Positions 37,101-44,152 of a stretch of DNA of 64,000 nt are shown in pieces (the stretch's first letter is position 1; each line of letters begins with the position of its first letter). The stretch comes from Thermogemmatispora carboxidivorans (GTDB lineage: Bacteria > Chloroflexota > Ktedonobacteria > Ktedonobacterales > Ktedonobacteraceae), in assembly GCF_000702505.1 (NCBI RefSeq), contig NZ_JNIM01000001.1, positions 248,001 through 312,000 on the forward strand. Reading direction: 5' to 3'. Made by a program: the position numbers and the translations under genes. The notes under the pieces are model-generated. The model searched no databases. It was not told the origin of the DNA and saw only the letters and a list, made by a program, of their open reading frames with translations.

Positions 37101-37800
37101 TCGCACCTTGCGTATTTGGGAGGTCGCTACCGGCCAGTGCTTACAGATCCTTCGCGAGCATCGCGGGAGGGTCTACGCTGTCGCCTATAGTCCTGATGGC
37201 CGGCTCCTGGTCAGTGGCGCTGAGGATCAGACCATTTGCCTCTGGGATACCCGTGATTATCGCTGCTTGCGAAAGCTTGTCGGCCATGAGGAGGCCATCT
37301 ATACGCTGGCCATCAGCCCTGATGGGCGCTGGCTGGCGACAGCCGGGGCCGATCAAAAGGTGCGTCTCTGGGATCTGACCCACCTGGGGGAGGGTCTGCC
37401 GCGGGCGACCCTGGAAGGGCATCGACAGCGTATCTGGACGCTGTCCATCAGTCCCGATAGCCGTCTATTGGCCAGTGGGGGAGATGATCAGCTCGTCTGC
37501 CTGTGGGATCTCGAGGCCGGTGAACTGCTGCGAATCGTCAATCGCTTCGATTATCGCATTCGCGAGATCGCTTTCAGCCGTGGTGAGCAGCCTGTATTGC
37601 TGGTGAGTGGTAGCCCCACCGGGACGATCGAGGTCTGGGATGTGGAGCGTCCTCAGTGCCTCCGGGTGCTGCGCAGTGACCGGCCTTATGAAGGCATGAA
37701 TATCTATGCTGCCACGGGCCTCTCGCTCTCGCAGCGCTCTATTCTGTGCTCCTTGGGCGCGGTTGAGGTCCCGGTTGACAGACCAATGCTGACCGAGTAA
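34162..37800 (+). CDS. XRE-NB-ARC-WD40 STAND protein
   Basis: The 1212-residue protein begins with an XRE helix-turn-helix (about residues 14-63, SLSEVARTVGYSKSYLSAVE). Next is a STAND/NB-ARC NTPase with P-loop GIGGVGKT at 148-155, Walker B FLLVLDDFD near 230 and GNPLALKL near 331, then a helical winged region. A short pentapeptide-like segment follows (GWDFSGLAVWQANLRGKALP, about 537-570), and then 14 WD40 repeats, enough for two seven-bladed propellers. WD repeats normally sense a ligand or partner and release the NTPase for oligomerisation. There is no obvious effector domain; output may be DNA binding through the HTH. The promoter carries candidate operator dyads, suggesting autoregulation. 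Confidence 0.9.
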   Translation: MVEKRHAPVTAIGTRMRHLRQQMGKSLSEVARTVGYSKSYLSAVENNVTLPSLQLVQEYERALQLRHGELVEVLVGGQLEQLPRGRRRASASLVLPASPVVSSSSTALVRCDLEEAPYVSRLYGRDEEQELLWRWVVQDSCRLIAIVGIGGVGKTALVAALVQRLRGSSDFQGLLWLSLHTPLSRRRLLDRCLRFLNGGGREQLASASLPESEEDRLKLLIQRLEQGRFLLVLDDFDSLLQSGALAGRYKEDYKDYEELLYLLGSHALQSCVILTSREKPDGIPLQEGKHAPVRTMTLAGVSPEAGRLLLAGEGLEGDDEHWAEFIRRYAGNPLALKLVSPTIREVFDRQIARFLDQEVLVLQGIRDLLDKQFERLTPDERDVLYWLAIGREVVTLSELLEDRLTRTPKGALLEVLKSLRHRSLVEVRGAAGYTLQPVICEYVTERLVQLVAAEILQERPLSLLHSHALLKAQARDYIREDQIRSMLEPLAHILRSARGGNGCEQLLRSLLARLERSRPGYAAGNILNLLLHLQSDLRGWDFSGLAVWQANLRGKALPGVNFAWADLTGSAFTEFFGSILSVALNQDGSLLALGTTTCEVRIFRVRDYAPLVTCQGHADWVRSVLFSPDGRMVISGSEDGTIRLWDVETGQCLQTLRGHRERIYSLAISADGSLLASGSGDQTVRLWRLDMASGLPECLRELADQEQGGRVYAVALTPDGKLLISGGEDAILRVWDVESGSCRARLPAPNGGIWSLALSRDGRLLACGCRERIMLWDLTSLTLQASWDAHRELVYALSFSSDTRFLASAGGDRLLRLWNIRDCSCIKTLEGHSRRIYALTLSGDDRLLVSGSDDQTVRFWDLERGRCIRMLQGYSSQVRAVATSPDGQLFASGGNDGQVRLWDLGELRCLRTMEGHTASVWTLTFDRRGRLLASSSEDGTVRLWQVESGQCFRILKGHAARVYMVAFSPDGSLLASGGADRTLRIWEVATGQCLQILREHRGRVYAVAYSPDGRLLVSGAEDQTICLWDTRDYRCLRKLVGHEEAIYTLAISPDGRWLATAGADQKVRLWDLTHLGEGLPRATLEGHRQRIWTLSISPDSRLLASGGDDQLVCLWDLEAGELLRIVNRFDYRIREIAFSRGEQPVLLVSGSPTGTIEVWDVERPQCLRVLRSDRPYEGMNIYAATGLSLSQRSILCSLGAVEVPVDRPMLTE

Positions 37801-37852
37801 AGTGGCTAAAGCTAACAGCGCTGGCAGCCGGCAGCTCCGCTTTCACGGGCGG

Positions 37853-38377
37853 CTAGGCCGGCTGATAAACGGTCGGTCCTTGCTGCCCGAAGTATTTCCC
37901 GCGATATTCGCGCAGGCAGGGACTGCTCAGCTGGTGAATGAAGAGCTGGCAGATGAAGAGGCCGGGATAGAGAACGACCGGAATACTATTGAGGTTGGTG
38001 ATTTCGAGCGTCAGCACATGGTCGCTTCCCGGATCAACATGGCCGTCGCCATTGTGCACCTGCAGTCCAGCCCGCGCAACGTCCCCTTTGGTCTCGATAA
38101 AGCCCTGGTAACCGTTGGGAATGCGTACGCGCTCTAGTGTGCAGCCTAGAATGAATGCACCCGGGCGCAATTCGTAGCCTTGTCGAGGATCGATGACAAT
38201 CTCTTCGCTGGCAGGCGGCGCCTTGCCCAGCTCAAGACGACTGCCACGATACTTGACCAGGCGCGCACCGAGGCGTAGATCAATGCTGGTTGGCCCGAGC
38301 TGTCCTTCCTCCCACGGCTCGATGACCAGCAAGCCGGCGACCAGCAAGGCTTTGAGATCTCTATCGCTCAGGATCAT
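37853..38377 (-). CDS. dCTP deaminase/dUTPase-family protein
   Basis: From ATG 38377 (MILSDRDLKALL) the product is 174 residues. Typical motifs are GPTSIDLRLG, a beta core ending in HVDPGSDHVLTLEITN with the catalytic Glu125, PGLFICQLF and a C-terminal GKYFGQQGP. The usual RSS-AR-G motif, whose Arg/Ser hold the active site, reads TKGDVARAG here. It may be a Chloroflexota variant with altered activity. The enzymes convert dCTP to dUTP (or dUMP) for thymidylate synthesis, and related dCTP deaminases are known anti-phage effectors. It overlaps the SWIM gene by 17 bases. The frame upstream of the ATG does not look like Dcd. Confidence 0.85.
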   Translation of the reverse strand: MILSDRDLKALLVAGLLVIEPWEEGQLGPTSIDLRLGARLVKYRGSRLELGKAPPASEEIVIDPRQGYELRPGAFILGCTLERVRIPNGYQGFIETKGDVARAGLQVHNGDGHVDPGSDHVLTLEITNLNSIPVVLYPGLFICQLFIHQLSSPCLREYRGKYFGQQGPTVYQPA

Positions 38378-38639
38378 GGTGCTCTTCCTGCAGCATGGCG
38401 TTGGTCGGCAGGGGAACCAGGGGACCAAGTAGCTGCTCCGCCGCCATAATATGGCTACAGGTTCCGCGCTCGCGATAAAAGTCGCAGGTGCAGTGCCAGT
38501 CGCCTTGCGCATAGCTGATCAGGCGTACACCATGTGTCGAGCGCATCTGCAGCTTGATCTCTAGCAAGGTGAAACGCTCTGGCTGCTGGGCGTAGTTCGC
38601 GGCCTTCATTTGCTTGCGCTCTAGCTGCTCATCTTGCAT
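38361..38639 (-). CDS. SWIM zinc-finger protein
   Basis: The 92-residue protein has one SWIM motif, CxCx(n)CxH, in WHCTCDFYRERGTCSHIMA at about residues 48-66, preceded by a short beta segment. SWIM fingers bind DNA or protein and occur in transposases, SNF2 helicase partners and small accessory proteins. It is encoded directly before the dCTP-deaminase-like gene and overlaps it by 17 bases, so the pair is co-translated. AGGAG precedes ATG 38639; ATG 38609 is an alternative. Confidence 0.7.
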   Translation of the reverse strand: MQDEQLERKQMKAANYAQQPERFTLLEIKLQMRSTHGVRLISYAQGDWHCTCDFYRERGTCSHIMAAEQLLGPLVPLPTNAMLQEEHHDPER

Positions 38640-38740
38640 CAGAAATGACTCCTGTCATGGCTGGCAGAGACTACCTGCTCTCTTGCCCCTGCCCGTTGAC
38701 CGCAGCAGGTTGGCCGAGTAACATGAACATCTCTCTCTTC

Positions 38741-38770
38741 ATGATACCTGAACTGTAGTTTGTTAGACAA
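38741..38770 (-). promoter_or_regulatory. candidate promoter of the SWIM-dcd pair
   Basis: Minus strand TTGTCT (38765-38770), 18-base spacer, TATCAT (38741-38746), between the CHAT gene stop and the SWIM gene. It would allow this pair to be expressed separately from the CHAT operon. Confidence 0.4.
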
Positions 38771-38785
38771 GTGCGCTGCCCATCG

Positions 38786-41557
38786 TTATGCTGGTGCACG
38801 AAGCCATTCTTCGATCTCTCTCTCCAGGCCGATGCCCAGCAAGTGGCAGAGTGCCAGCGCTTCCTGAGCCTGAGCAAGGGCTTCCTGCCGCTGGCCCTGG
38901 TACCAGAGGAGGCGGGCCGAGCGAAACTGATTGTGGACGATCCAGAAGCGGTCGTTCAGCTCACGGGCGAGCTGCATTGACTCTGCATAGTAGGCGTTGG
39001 CCTGCGACAGGTTACCGCGATGGAAGGCCAGCAGACCCAACTGGTGGAGCGTTGCCTGCTCACCTACGCGATCACCCATCTGCTGGTGCAGGCTCAGGCT
39101 GAGTAGATAGAGGGATTCGGCTTCGTCCAGCTTGGCTGGCTCCTGGTTGCAGAGAGCCAGCTCGTGCTGCAGGCGCCCCTGCTCGTGCAACGTGCGAGCC
39201 AGGCCCTCCTGATCACCCAGCTGTTCGCGCAGTCGTCGAGCCTCAGCGAGCGACTGCACAGCACTCTCGAACTGATGCCGGCGGTAGGCCAGTCGCCCTA
39301 GCTCATGCAAGGCGGCTGCTTCCTGCCAGAGATCTCTTCTGGCTGCCGCCCGCACACGCACGGCCTCAAAGTGCTCTTCTGCCTCGTCATAGCGCGTCAG
39401 CCGATAGCAGACGCGACCAAGTTCCAGCTCCGCCGCACTGAGCAGCACCGCGTCAGTGGACTGCCGGGCCAGCTGTAGGCTGGCCGCCACATCCTGGTAA
39501 GCTGACTGGTACTCCGCCAGGCGATAACGACAGATACCACGCTGAAGCAGAAAGCGCGCTTCCTGCAGAGACTGCTTAAGCTGCTGGGCGGCCTCCAGCG
39601 CTACCTCGAGGATCTGCAACGCCTGTTTCAGCTGGTGGCGCTTCAGCAGTGGTGTCCCTCTCTCTCCTACCAGTTCTTCTGCCAGGGTAAGCAGGTCCTG
39701 CCACAGACCCAGGTGGCGCGCCCTCTCAACCGCCAGGGCAATGTTATCCCAGTCAAAGAGCAGCTCAGCCTCTCCTCCTTCTTTTGATCGATATAATTCT
39801 ATATAAAAGAGAAGGTGACGGCGCTGGTATTCGGCGCGTTTGGCCTGAGAAAGGGCCTGCCAGCAATGAAGACGCAGGTAATCGCTGACAAGGGGATGCA
39901 TGCGACACTGCGGGCTGCCAGGGCCTTCGGCCCGTTCCAGGATAGCGGCGCGCTGGATTGCTTCCAGGGCCTCATTTTGCTGTTGCCAGAGGCTCTCACC
40001 TGGTTGGGGGAGCCTGCCGGCCTGGATAAAGCGCCAGGCGGATTCTGAGGAGGCTTCAGAGAAGACTGGCCAGCATTCGAGGAACTGGCTAGCCAGCGGC
40101 GACTCTCTGGTCACACGGGCAATCGTCAAATGTAAGAGTTGCTCCATTTGCTGGAGAGGTTTACCGGAGAGCTGTCGGAGCTGGGTGGCCAGCTCCTGCC
40201 AGGGAATGCCCAGTTGGAGGGCTGAGGTAGCCAGGGTCATGAGCTTGGGGTGGTAGTAGCAGAGGCGTGGCAGCTCTTGCAGGCGGCGGCCCAGCTGCAC
40301 GCGAGCGATCTCCTTGCCGCCCAGGCGCTCTTCGACGAACTCGTAGGCTGCCTGGGCGGGGAGCTGGCCCACCGTGAGCCAATTGGTCTGCAGCAGTTGA
40401 TCGAATTCGGGGCGGCGATGGCGCATGAGCAGGAGCGCCCGGCCTCCCAGAGAAGTGTCCCAGGCGCTCAGCAGATCGCAGAGGTCCTCGACCTCCGCCG
40501 GCGTCGCCTCTTCCAGATCATCCAGGACAAGCAGGAGGGGGCCGCGTCCCATTTCGTAGAGGGCGAGGCCGCGCTGGCGGCTGCCGCTAGCTTCTTCTAA
40601 GCCCCAATCGAGATGGGCCAGCAATCCGACTAAGTCAAACGGGCGCATCCGGCGCAGCGAGGCGTAGGCAATCCCGCGTGTGAAGCGCCAGCTATAGCGA
40701 TGGGCCAGTTCAATCGCCAGGGTTGACTTACCGCTGCCGGCCAGGCCGATCAGGCCGATGAAGGGGGAGGGGCCACTGCTCAGTAGTGCGGCCAGACGTT
40801 GCAGTTCGTGGACGCGGTCGCAGAAGCTGCGCGCCCGCGCAGCGGGCAGGTTATGAGGTGGCTCGCAGGGGAAATACTCGGGGTCGCCCACGGGGAGGGC
40901 TGAGCGTAATGGCTCCTCAGCGCCGGGGCCGAGCAGCGTCACGACCTCATCCTGGGCTGCTGGCAAGCGAGGCTCCCGCTGTAGGGTTCGCCGGATGAAC
41001 TCTAACGCCTCTTTCAGGCTGGTGCCACGGGCCAGCGCGGCATAAAGCGAGCTGGCCAGCACAGTAGCAGTTTCGCTATGCAACTGGCGGGTTGTTGCCA
41101 TTACTGCTGGCACGCCCTGCCTGACCAGCTCATCGCCCAGGAGCTCGCTGCTGCAGCTATTAAGCACCACCAGTCCCACCCGTGTATCCTGAAAGAGGGC
41201 CGCTAGCTCAGCGGCTGCTACCCAATCGCTGCTTCCATCTTCCTGCTCAAGCTGCAGTTTGTTGCTGCGGGCATGGCTAATGATATGGACGATGTCAAAA
41301 GGGCGGGCATGCAGTGTGGCTTGCAAAAAGCGCCAGGTTGGTGGATGCAAGCGGATGAGAGCCGCTGGCACGCGTGACCACAGAAGCTGGCGATAGATCT
41401 CCTGGATCTCAAGTTCGGCATTGATCCGTACAGGCTCATCAATTGGCGAACCGACTACCAGCAAGATGCGCAAGCGCTCTCCCGCCCGTTCCCAGGCTTC
41501 AATAGGGCTACTAGCCGGTCGATAGCTGCCTATCGCTGTCTGATGGGCCGTCTCCAT
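38786..41557 (-). CDS. CHAT protease-STAND ATPase-TPR protein
   Basis: The 923-residue protein has three parts. Residues about 28-215 are a CHAT (caspase HetF-associated TPR) peptidase with catalytic His95 (IISHA) and Cys135 (LNSCSS). Residues about 245-600 are a STAND-type NTPase with P-loop GLAGSGKS at 271-278 and Walker B LLLVLDDLEE near 345, followed by a winged-helix-like segment. The rest, about 640-915, is tetratricopeptide repeats (EAEEHFEAVRV, ALHELGRLAYRRHQFESAVQ). By analogy with other CHAT-STAND proteins, TPR sensing would release the protease. The start overlaps the THEP1-like gene by 47 bases, with GAGGGAGAGGGG just upstream of ATG 41557. It is the last gene of a caspase-NTPase-CHAT operon. 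Confidence 0.88.
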   Translation of the reverse strand: METAHQTAIGSYRPASSPIEAWERAGERLRILLVVGSPIDEPVRINAELEIQEIYRQLLWSRVPAALIRLHPPTWRFLQATLHARPFDIVHIISHARSNKLQLEQEDGSSDWVAAAELAALFQDTRVGLVVLNSCSSELLGDELVRQGVPAVMATTRQLHSETATVLASSLYAALARGTSLKEALEFIRRTLQREPRLPAAQDEVVTLLGPGAEEPLRSALPVGDPEYFPCEPPHNLPAARARSFCDRVHELQRLAALLSSGPSPFIGLIGLAGSGKSTLAIELAHRYSWRFTRGIAYASLRRMRPFDLVGLLAHLDWGLEEASGSRQRGLALYEMGRGPLLLVLDDLEEATPAEVEDLCDLLSAWDTSLGGRALLLMRHRRPEFDQLLQTNWLTVGQLPAQAAYEFVEERLGGKEIARVQLGRRLQELPRLCYYHPKLMTLATSALQLGIPWQELATQLRQLSGKPLQQMEQLLHLTIARVTRESPLASQFLECWPVFSEASSESAWRFIQAGRLPQPGESLWQQQNEALEAIQRAAILERAEGPGSPQCRMHPLVSDYLRLHCWQALSQAKRAEYQRRHLLFYIELYRSKEGGEAELLFDWDNIALAVERARHLGLWQDLLTLAEELVGERGTPLLKRHQLKQALQILEVALEAAQQLKQSLQEARFLLQRGICRYRLAEYQSAYQDVAASLQLARQSTDAVLLSAAELELGRVCYRLTRYDEAEEHFEAVRVRAAARRDLWQEAAALHELGRLAYRRHQFESAVQSLAEARRLREQLGDQEGLARTLHEQGRLQHELALCNQEPAKLDEAESLYLLSLSLHQQMGDRVGEQATLHQLGLLAFHRGNLSQANAYYAESMQLARELNDRFWIVHNQFRSARLLWYQGQRQEALAQAQEALALCHLLGIGLEREIEEWLRAPA

Positions 41558-42188
41558 ACCCCTCTCCCTCTGCGGCAGAGCGAAAGCTCTGGACTCCTCG
41601 TTGACTGCCTTCTCCTTCTTCTCTTCCTGCTTGCTCCTCCCCTCTCTTTAGCATACCCTGCTCTCTCAGTTTTTGCAGCAAGAAGGTGACCAACTCCTCT
41701 GTCAGCCGGTCGCGATTGGTAGTAGTCAGTTCCAGAAGGTGGGTACCGGGTCGTCGCTTCAGCTCATCGGCCCAGGGATAAGGCCGCAGAACAATGGTGC
41801 CGACGAGTGTCCTGGAACTCTCCAGAACGGCGCTCACGGCTTCGCGAAAGGCCGGCGAGAGCAGTTCCATCGGCCCGATCTCATCGATGATGACGACGGG
41901 ACGTGTCTGGAGGGCATGCTGGATGGCGGCCAGGCCCAGCGATTCCAGTGCCGTCAGATCGACGCCATAGCGGCCCACCCGGTGCGGGCTGCTCTGGCTC
42001 GTGCTGGCGAGCAGGCCGCGCTGCCCGTCGAGGGTGACAATTTCAAAACCGGTGCGCTGGCCAGAGACACGCACCTCCTCGGTATAGAAGCCGTCGCAGT
42101 GCTCGGGGCCGAGCGCCGCAACCACCTTCTTGATAGCTGTCGTCTTGCCACTGCCTGGCTCTCCCGTGAGCAGGTAGACCTCTCCCAT
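41511..42188 (-). CDS. THEP1-like nucleoside triphosphatase
   Basis: The 225-residue P-loop NTPase matches the THEP1/COG1618 family: LLTGEPGSGKTTAI at the N-terminus, GFYTEEVRVSGQRTGFEIV, Walker B VVIIDEIGPMELL, and GTHLLELTTTNRDRL. THEP1 proteins hydrolyse NTPs broadly. The last 45 or so residues are a Glu/Gly/Ser-rich tail not found in the family; they coincide with the region overlapping the CHAT start. It sits between caspase and CHAT genes, 30 bases after the caspase stop, which suggests a regulator or energy partner of the proteases (inference). Confidence 0.85.
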   Translation of the reverse strand: MGEVYLLTGEPGSGKTTAIKKVVAALGPEHCDGFYTEEVRVSGQRTGFEIVTLDGQRGLLASTSQSSPHRVGRYGVDLTALESLGLAAIQHALQTRPVVIIDEIGPMELLSPAFREAVSAVLESSRTLVGTIVLRPYPWADELKRRPGTHLLELTTTNRDRLTEELVTFLLQKLREQGMLKRGEEQAGREEGEGSQRGVQSFRSAAEGEGYGDGPSDSDRQLSTG

Positions 42189-42218
42189 CTCGTTATTCCC
42201 TTTTCCTTCCTTACCAGA

Positions 42219-43049
42219 CTAGCGCTCTGGCGATCTCAAGAGCGGCAGACGGGCCAGGCTCAGGCGCCCATTCAGGACCGGATGCTGGCGACCTCTGGTA
42301 AAGGTGACAACTGCCATCGCGACACGATCGTAGAGCGTGCTCAAGCTGATCGTGCGCTCCTCTGGCTCGTTGCAGCCGGGGCCGGAAGCGGGAACGGAGG
42401 CTTCTGGGCCGCTCAGGGCCTGTAACAGGAAATAGGTAAAGATCCCCTGGCGTAGCCCCTCGTCTTCTCCAGCAACCTCATCGTCGTCGCAGGCAGCCAG
42501 AATAATCCGCCCTTCTCCAAGCGGGAGATCCTGCAGCCCCGGTGCGAACGCTACCGGACCACGCAGCTCTGTGCGGCGCGTGCGCAGGAGCGGCCCCTCA
42601 AAGGTCCGTCCACCGGCCCGCCCACTGAAGCAGGTATCAAGGATGACCACTACGAGCCGCGCCGGAAGGCGCTGCAAGAGCCGGATCAAGTCGTACTCCA
42701 GCTCCAGGCCTGTCGCGAAGATCGCATCATACTCGGTATCGTGAGCGATCAGGTAGCGCGAAAAGCGGTCTGGGGCTTCGCTGGTCTCCGGGGAACCATG
42801 ACCAGCGAAGTAGAGCAGGATCACATCCTCGCGGCTCGCCAGCCGCGGTAGATGCTCGCCGATGACAGTAATGATGGCCTTGCGCGTGGCTTGCTCATCG
42901 ATCAGAAGCTGCAGACTGAGATCCTCTGCTGCCAGACTGCTGGCAAGCTGGCCGTAGAAGCGCTCGGCATCACTGGCTGCATACTGCAAAGCGCTGATGC
43001 GCGCGTCCTGATAGCGGTTGATGCCAACGAGAACGGCGTGTAGTTTCAT
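42219..43049 (-). CDS. caspase-like (C14) peptidase
   Basis: From ATG 43049 the product is 276 residues. The caspase fold is evident: MKLHAVLVGINRYQD, DVILLYFAGHGSPE with catalytic His84 and VVVILDTCFSG with catalytic Cys140, then ILAACDDDEVAGED. Both catalytic residues are present. No sensor domain is fused, so activation must come from a partner, possibly the CHAT-STAND protein encoded in the same operon. Orthocaspases are abundant in multicellular bacteria and act in cell death or proteolytic signalling. The upstream ATG at 43112 gives a non-homologous tail and was rejected; the ribosome binding site is weak. Confidence 0.9.
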   Translation of the reverse strand: MKLHAVLVGINRYQDARISALQYAASDAERFYGQLASSLAAEDLSLQLLIDEQATRKAIITVIGEHLPRLASREDVILLYFAGHGSPETSEAPDRFSRYLIAHDTEYDAIFATGLELEYDLIRLLQRLPARLVVVILDTCFSGRAGGRTFEGPLLRTRRTELRGPVAFAPGLQDLPLGEGRIILAACDDDEVAGEDEGLRQGIFTYFLLQALSGPEASVPASGPGCNEPEERTISLSTLYDRVAMAVVTFTRGRQHPVLNGRLSLARLPLLRSPER

Positions 43050-43305
43050 GAAGCTGCCCCGGCTACTCCGATCGCTGTCAGTTCCTATTGCTGCCGCGAT
43101 GAGATAATACATCTTATAAATAAATTGTATAAATTTATATGCTTTTTCGTAAATATAGAAAGAGCAGAATAGATCACAGAAAGGGTAGTGGTTAGTAATT
43201 TATGATGCAAAATGTTAAGGAGATAGCTTTTTGATGTAGATCAACTTGGATAGCTTGATTTGAAGGGAGCTGAGATAGATAAAGGAAGAGAGAAGAGCAC
43301 AGGAG
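43050..43305. other. AT-rich island upstream of the caspase operon
   Basis: 43100-43260 is strikingly AT-rich against the GC-rich window, with runs such as TTATAAATAAATTGTATAAATTTATA. The minus strand has several possible -10 boxes (TATTAT near 43103-43108). It also contains an AAATATAGAAA element that recurs at about 43946. This is the probable promoter region of the caspase operon; low GC is common at horizontally acquired defence loci. Confidence 0.6.
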
Positions 43306-43854
43306 TCAGGTATGGAGAAGGGCTTCATAGGTATGAATGTGGACTTGGGACCAGTCCAGGAGGTCGGCCAGCTCTTCCTGGAAAGCGGCCAGGTCGCGCT
43401 GGCGAGTAGCCTCGTCGGGCATCTCAGTATCTTTCCAGACCAGGAGGACGCGCAGCATCTGGAAAGTCTGCTCATGTTCGTCTTTCAGGACGTAGCGCGC
43501 CACCGTCCCTGGGAACAAGTGGCGGTCTTCCTGCTGCATGGTACGCAGCTTTTCGAGCAGGCGGGCCTGGCAGCCGGGGCGGACCGCGACAGCGATATCG
43601 GTCACCAGCAGGGTACCACGGCTACGATAGATGCGCCAGGAGGGGGAGCGTGTCCGGGCGCGTCCAGAGGGCTGCGGCCTGAATCTCCGCACCTCTTCGA
43701 CGGGCAGAATAAGCATATGGCCGATACGTCTGGCTGGGAGGCGGCCCGCCATGACGTACTGGTAGACGCGCTTATCGGAGACCCCCAGCATCTCGGCGGC
43801 CTCTTTGACAGAAACGTAGCCCGGCAGGCCGGGTATGGTGACTCCATCTGACAT
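43306..43854 (-). CDS. excisionase-like HTH protein with ABM-like domain
   Basis: From ATG 43854 (MSDGVTIPGLPGYVSVKEAA) the product is 182 residues. Residues about 13-60 form a MerR/excisionase-type helix-turn-helix (VSVKEAAEMLGVSDKRVYQYVMAGRLPARRIGHMLIL). After a short basic linker, residues about 85-180 look like a dimeric alpha-beta barrel (ABM-like) domain. No integrase or attachment site is nearby, so it is more likely a small transcription factor than a recombination factor. Its own start overlaps an inverted repeat AGTATAG-N6-CTATACT that suggests autoregulation. The -10 box lies six bases before the ATG, so the mRNA may be leaderless. Confidence 0.75.
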   Translation of the reverse strand: MSDGVTIPGLPGYVSVKEAAEMLGVSDKRVYQYVMAGRLPARRIGHMLILPVEEVRRFRPQPSGRARTRSPSWRIYRSRGTLLVTDIAVAVRPGCQARLLEKLRTMQQEDRHLFPGTVARYVLKDEHEQTFQMLRVLLVWKDTEMPDEATRQRDLAAFQEELADLLDWSQVHIHTYEALLHT

Positions 43855-43860
43855 GCACCT

Positions 43861-43880
43861 AGTATAGTAATAGCTATACT
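43861..43880 (-). promoter_or_regulatory. operator-like repeat over the HTH gene promoter
   Basis: Inverted repeat AGTATAG (43861-43867), 6-base spacer, CTATACT (43874-43880). On the minus strand TATACT at 43861-43866 acts as a -10 box only six bases from the ATG at 43854. A further CTATACT lies at 43931-43937, 57 bases away. The layout suits repression by the encoded HTH protein. Confidence 0.6.
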
Positions 43881-44040
43881 TGATTGTAAAACTACCTATT
43901 GAGATATTCATAGCGTTACTTCCTAAATATCTATACTTTTTGAAAAATATAGAAATATGGTGCTGACGGGAGAGGGGGGGAGAGCTGGGTCGGGTTAGGG
44001 GCCAGAGAGCGAGGAGATATCAACAGCCTGGAACTTCTGA

Positions 44041-44046
44041 TATAAT
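44041..44046 (+). promoter_or_regulatory. glnA extended -10 promoter
   Basis: TGA-TATAAT at 44038-44046 is an extended -10; the -35 region (TATCAA, 44018-44023) is weak at a 17-base spacing. The predicted start near 44053 gives a leader of about 100 bases. Confidence 0.65.
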
Positions 44047-44152
44047 GGGTACCCACTCTGGAGCATCGAATCGTTCGGTAGACTGATAAAAGATCTATCA
44101 TGGAAATGTGGGATGCCTGGCTCTGGCTGGCTGGGCGTCCAGGAGGCAGCAC

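Noticed and set aside
43306..43854. Excisionase gene implying an integrated mobile element
   Set aside because: No integrase, attachment repeats or transposase were found; the ABM-like C-terminus points to a transcription factor.
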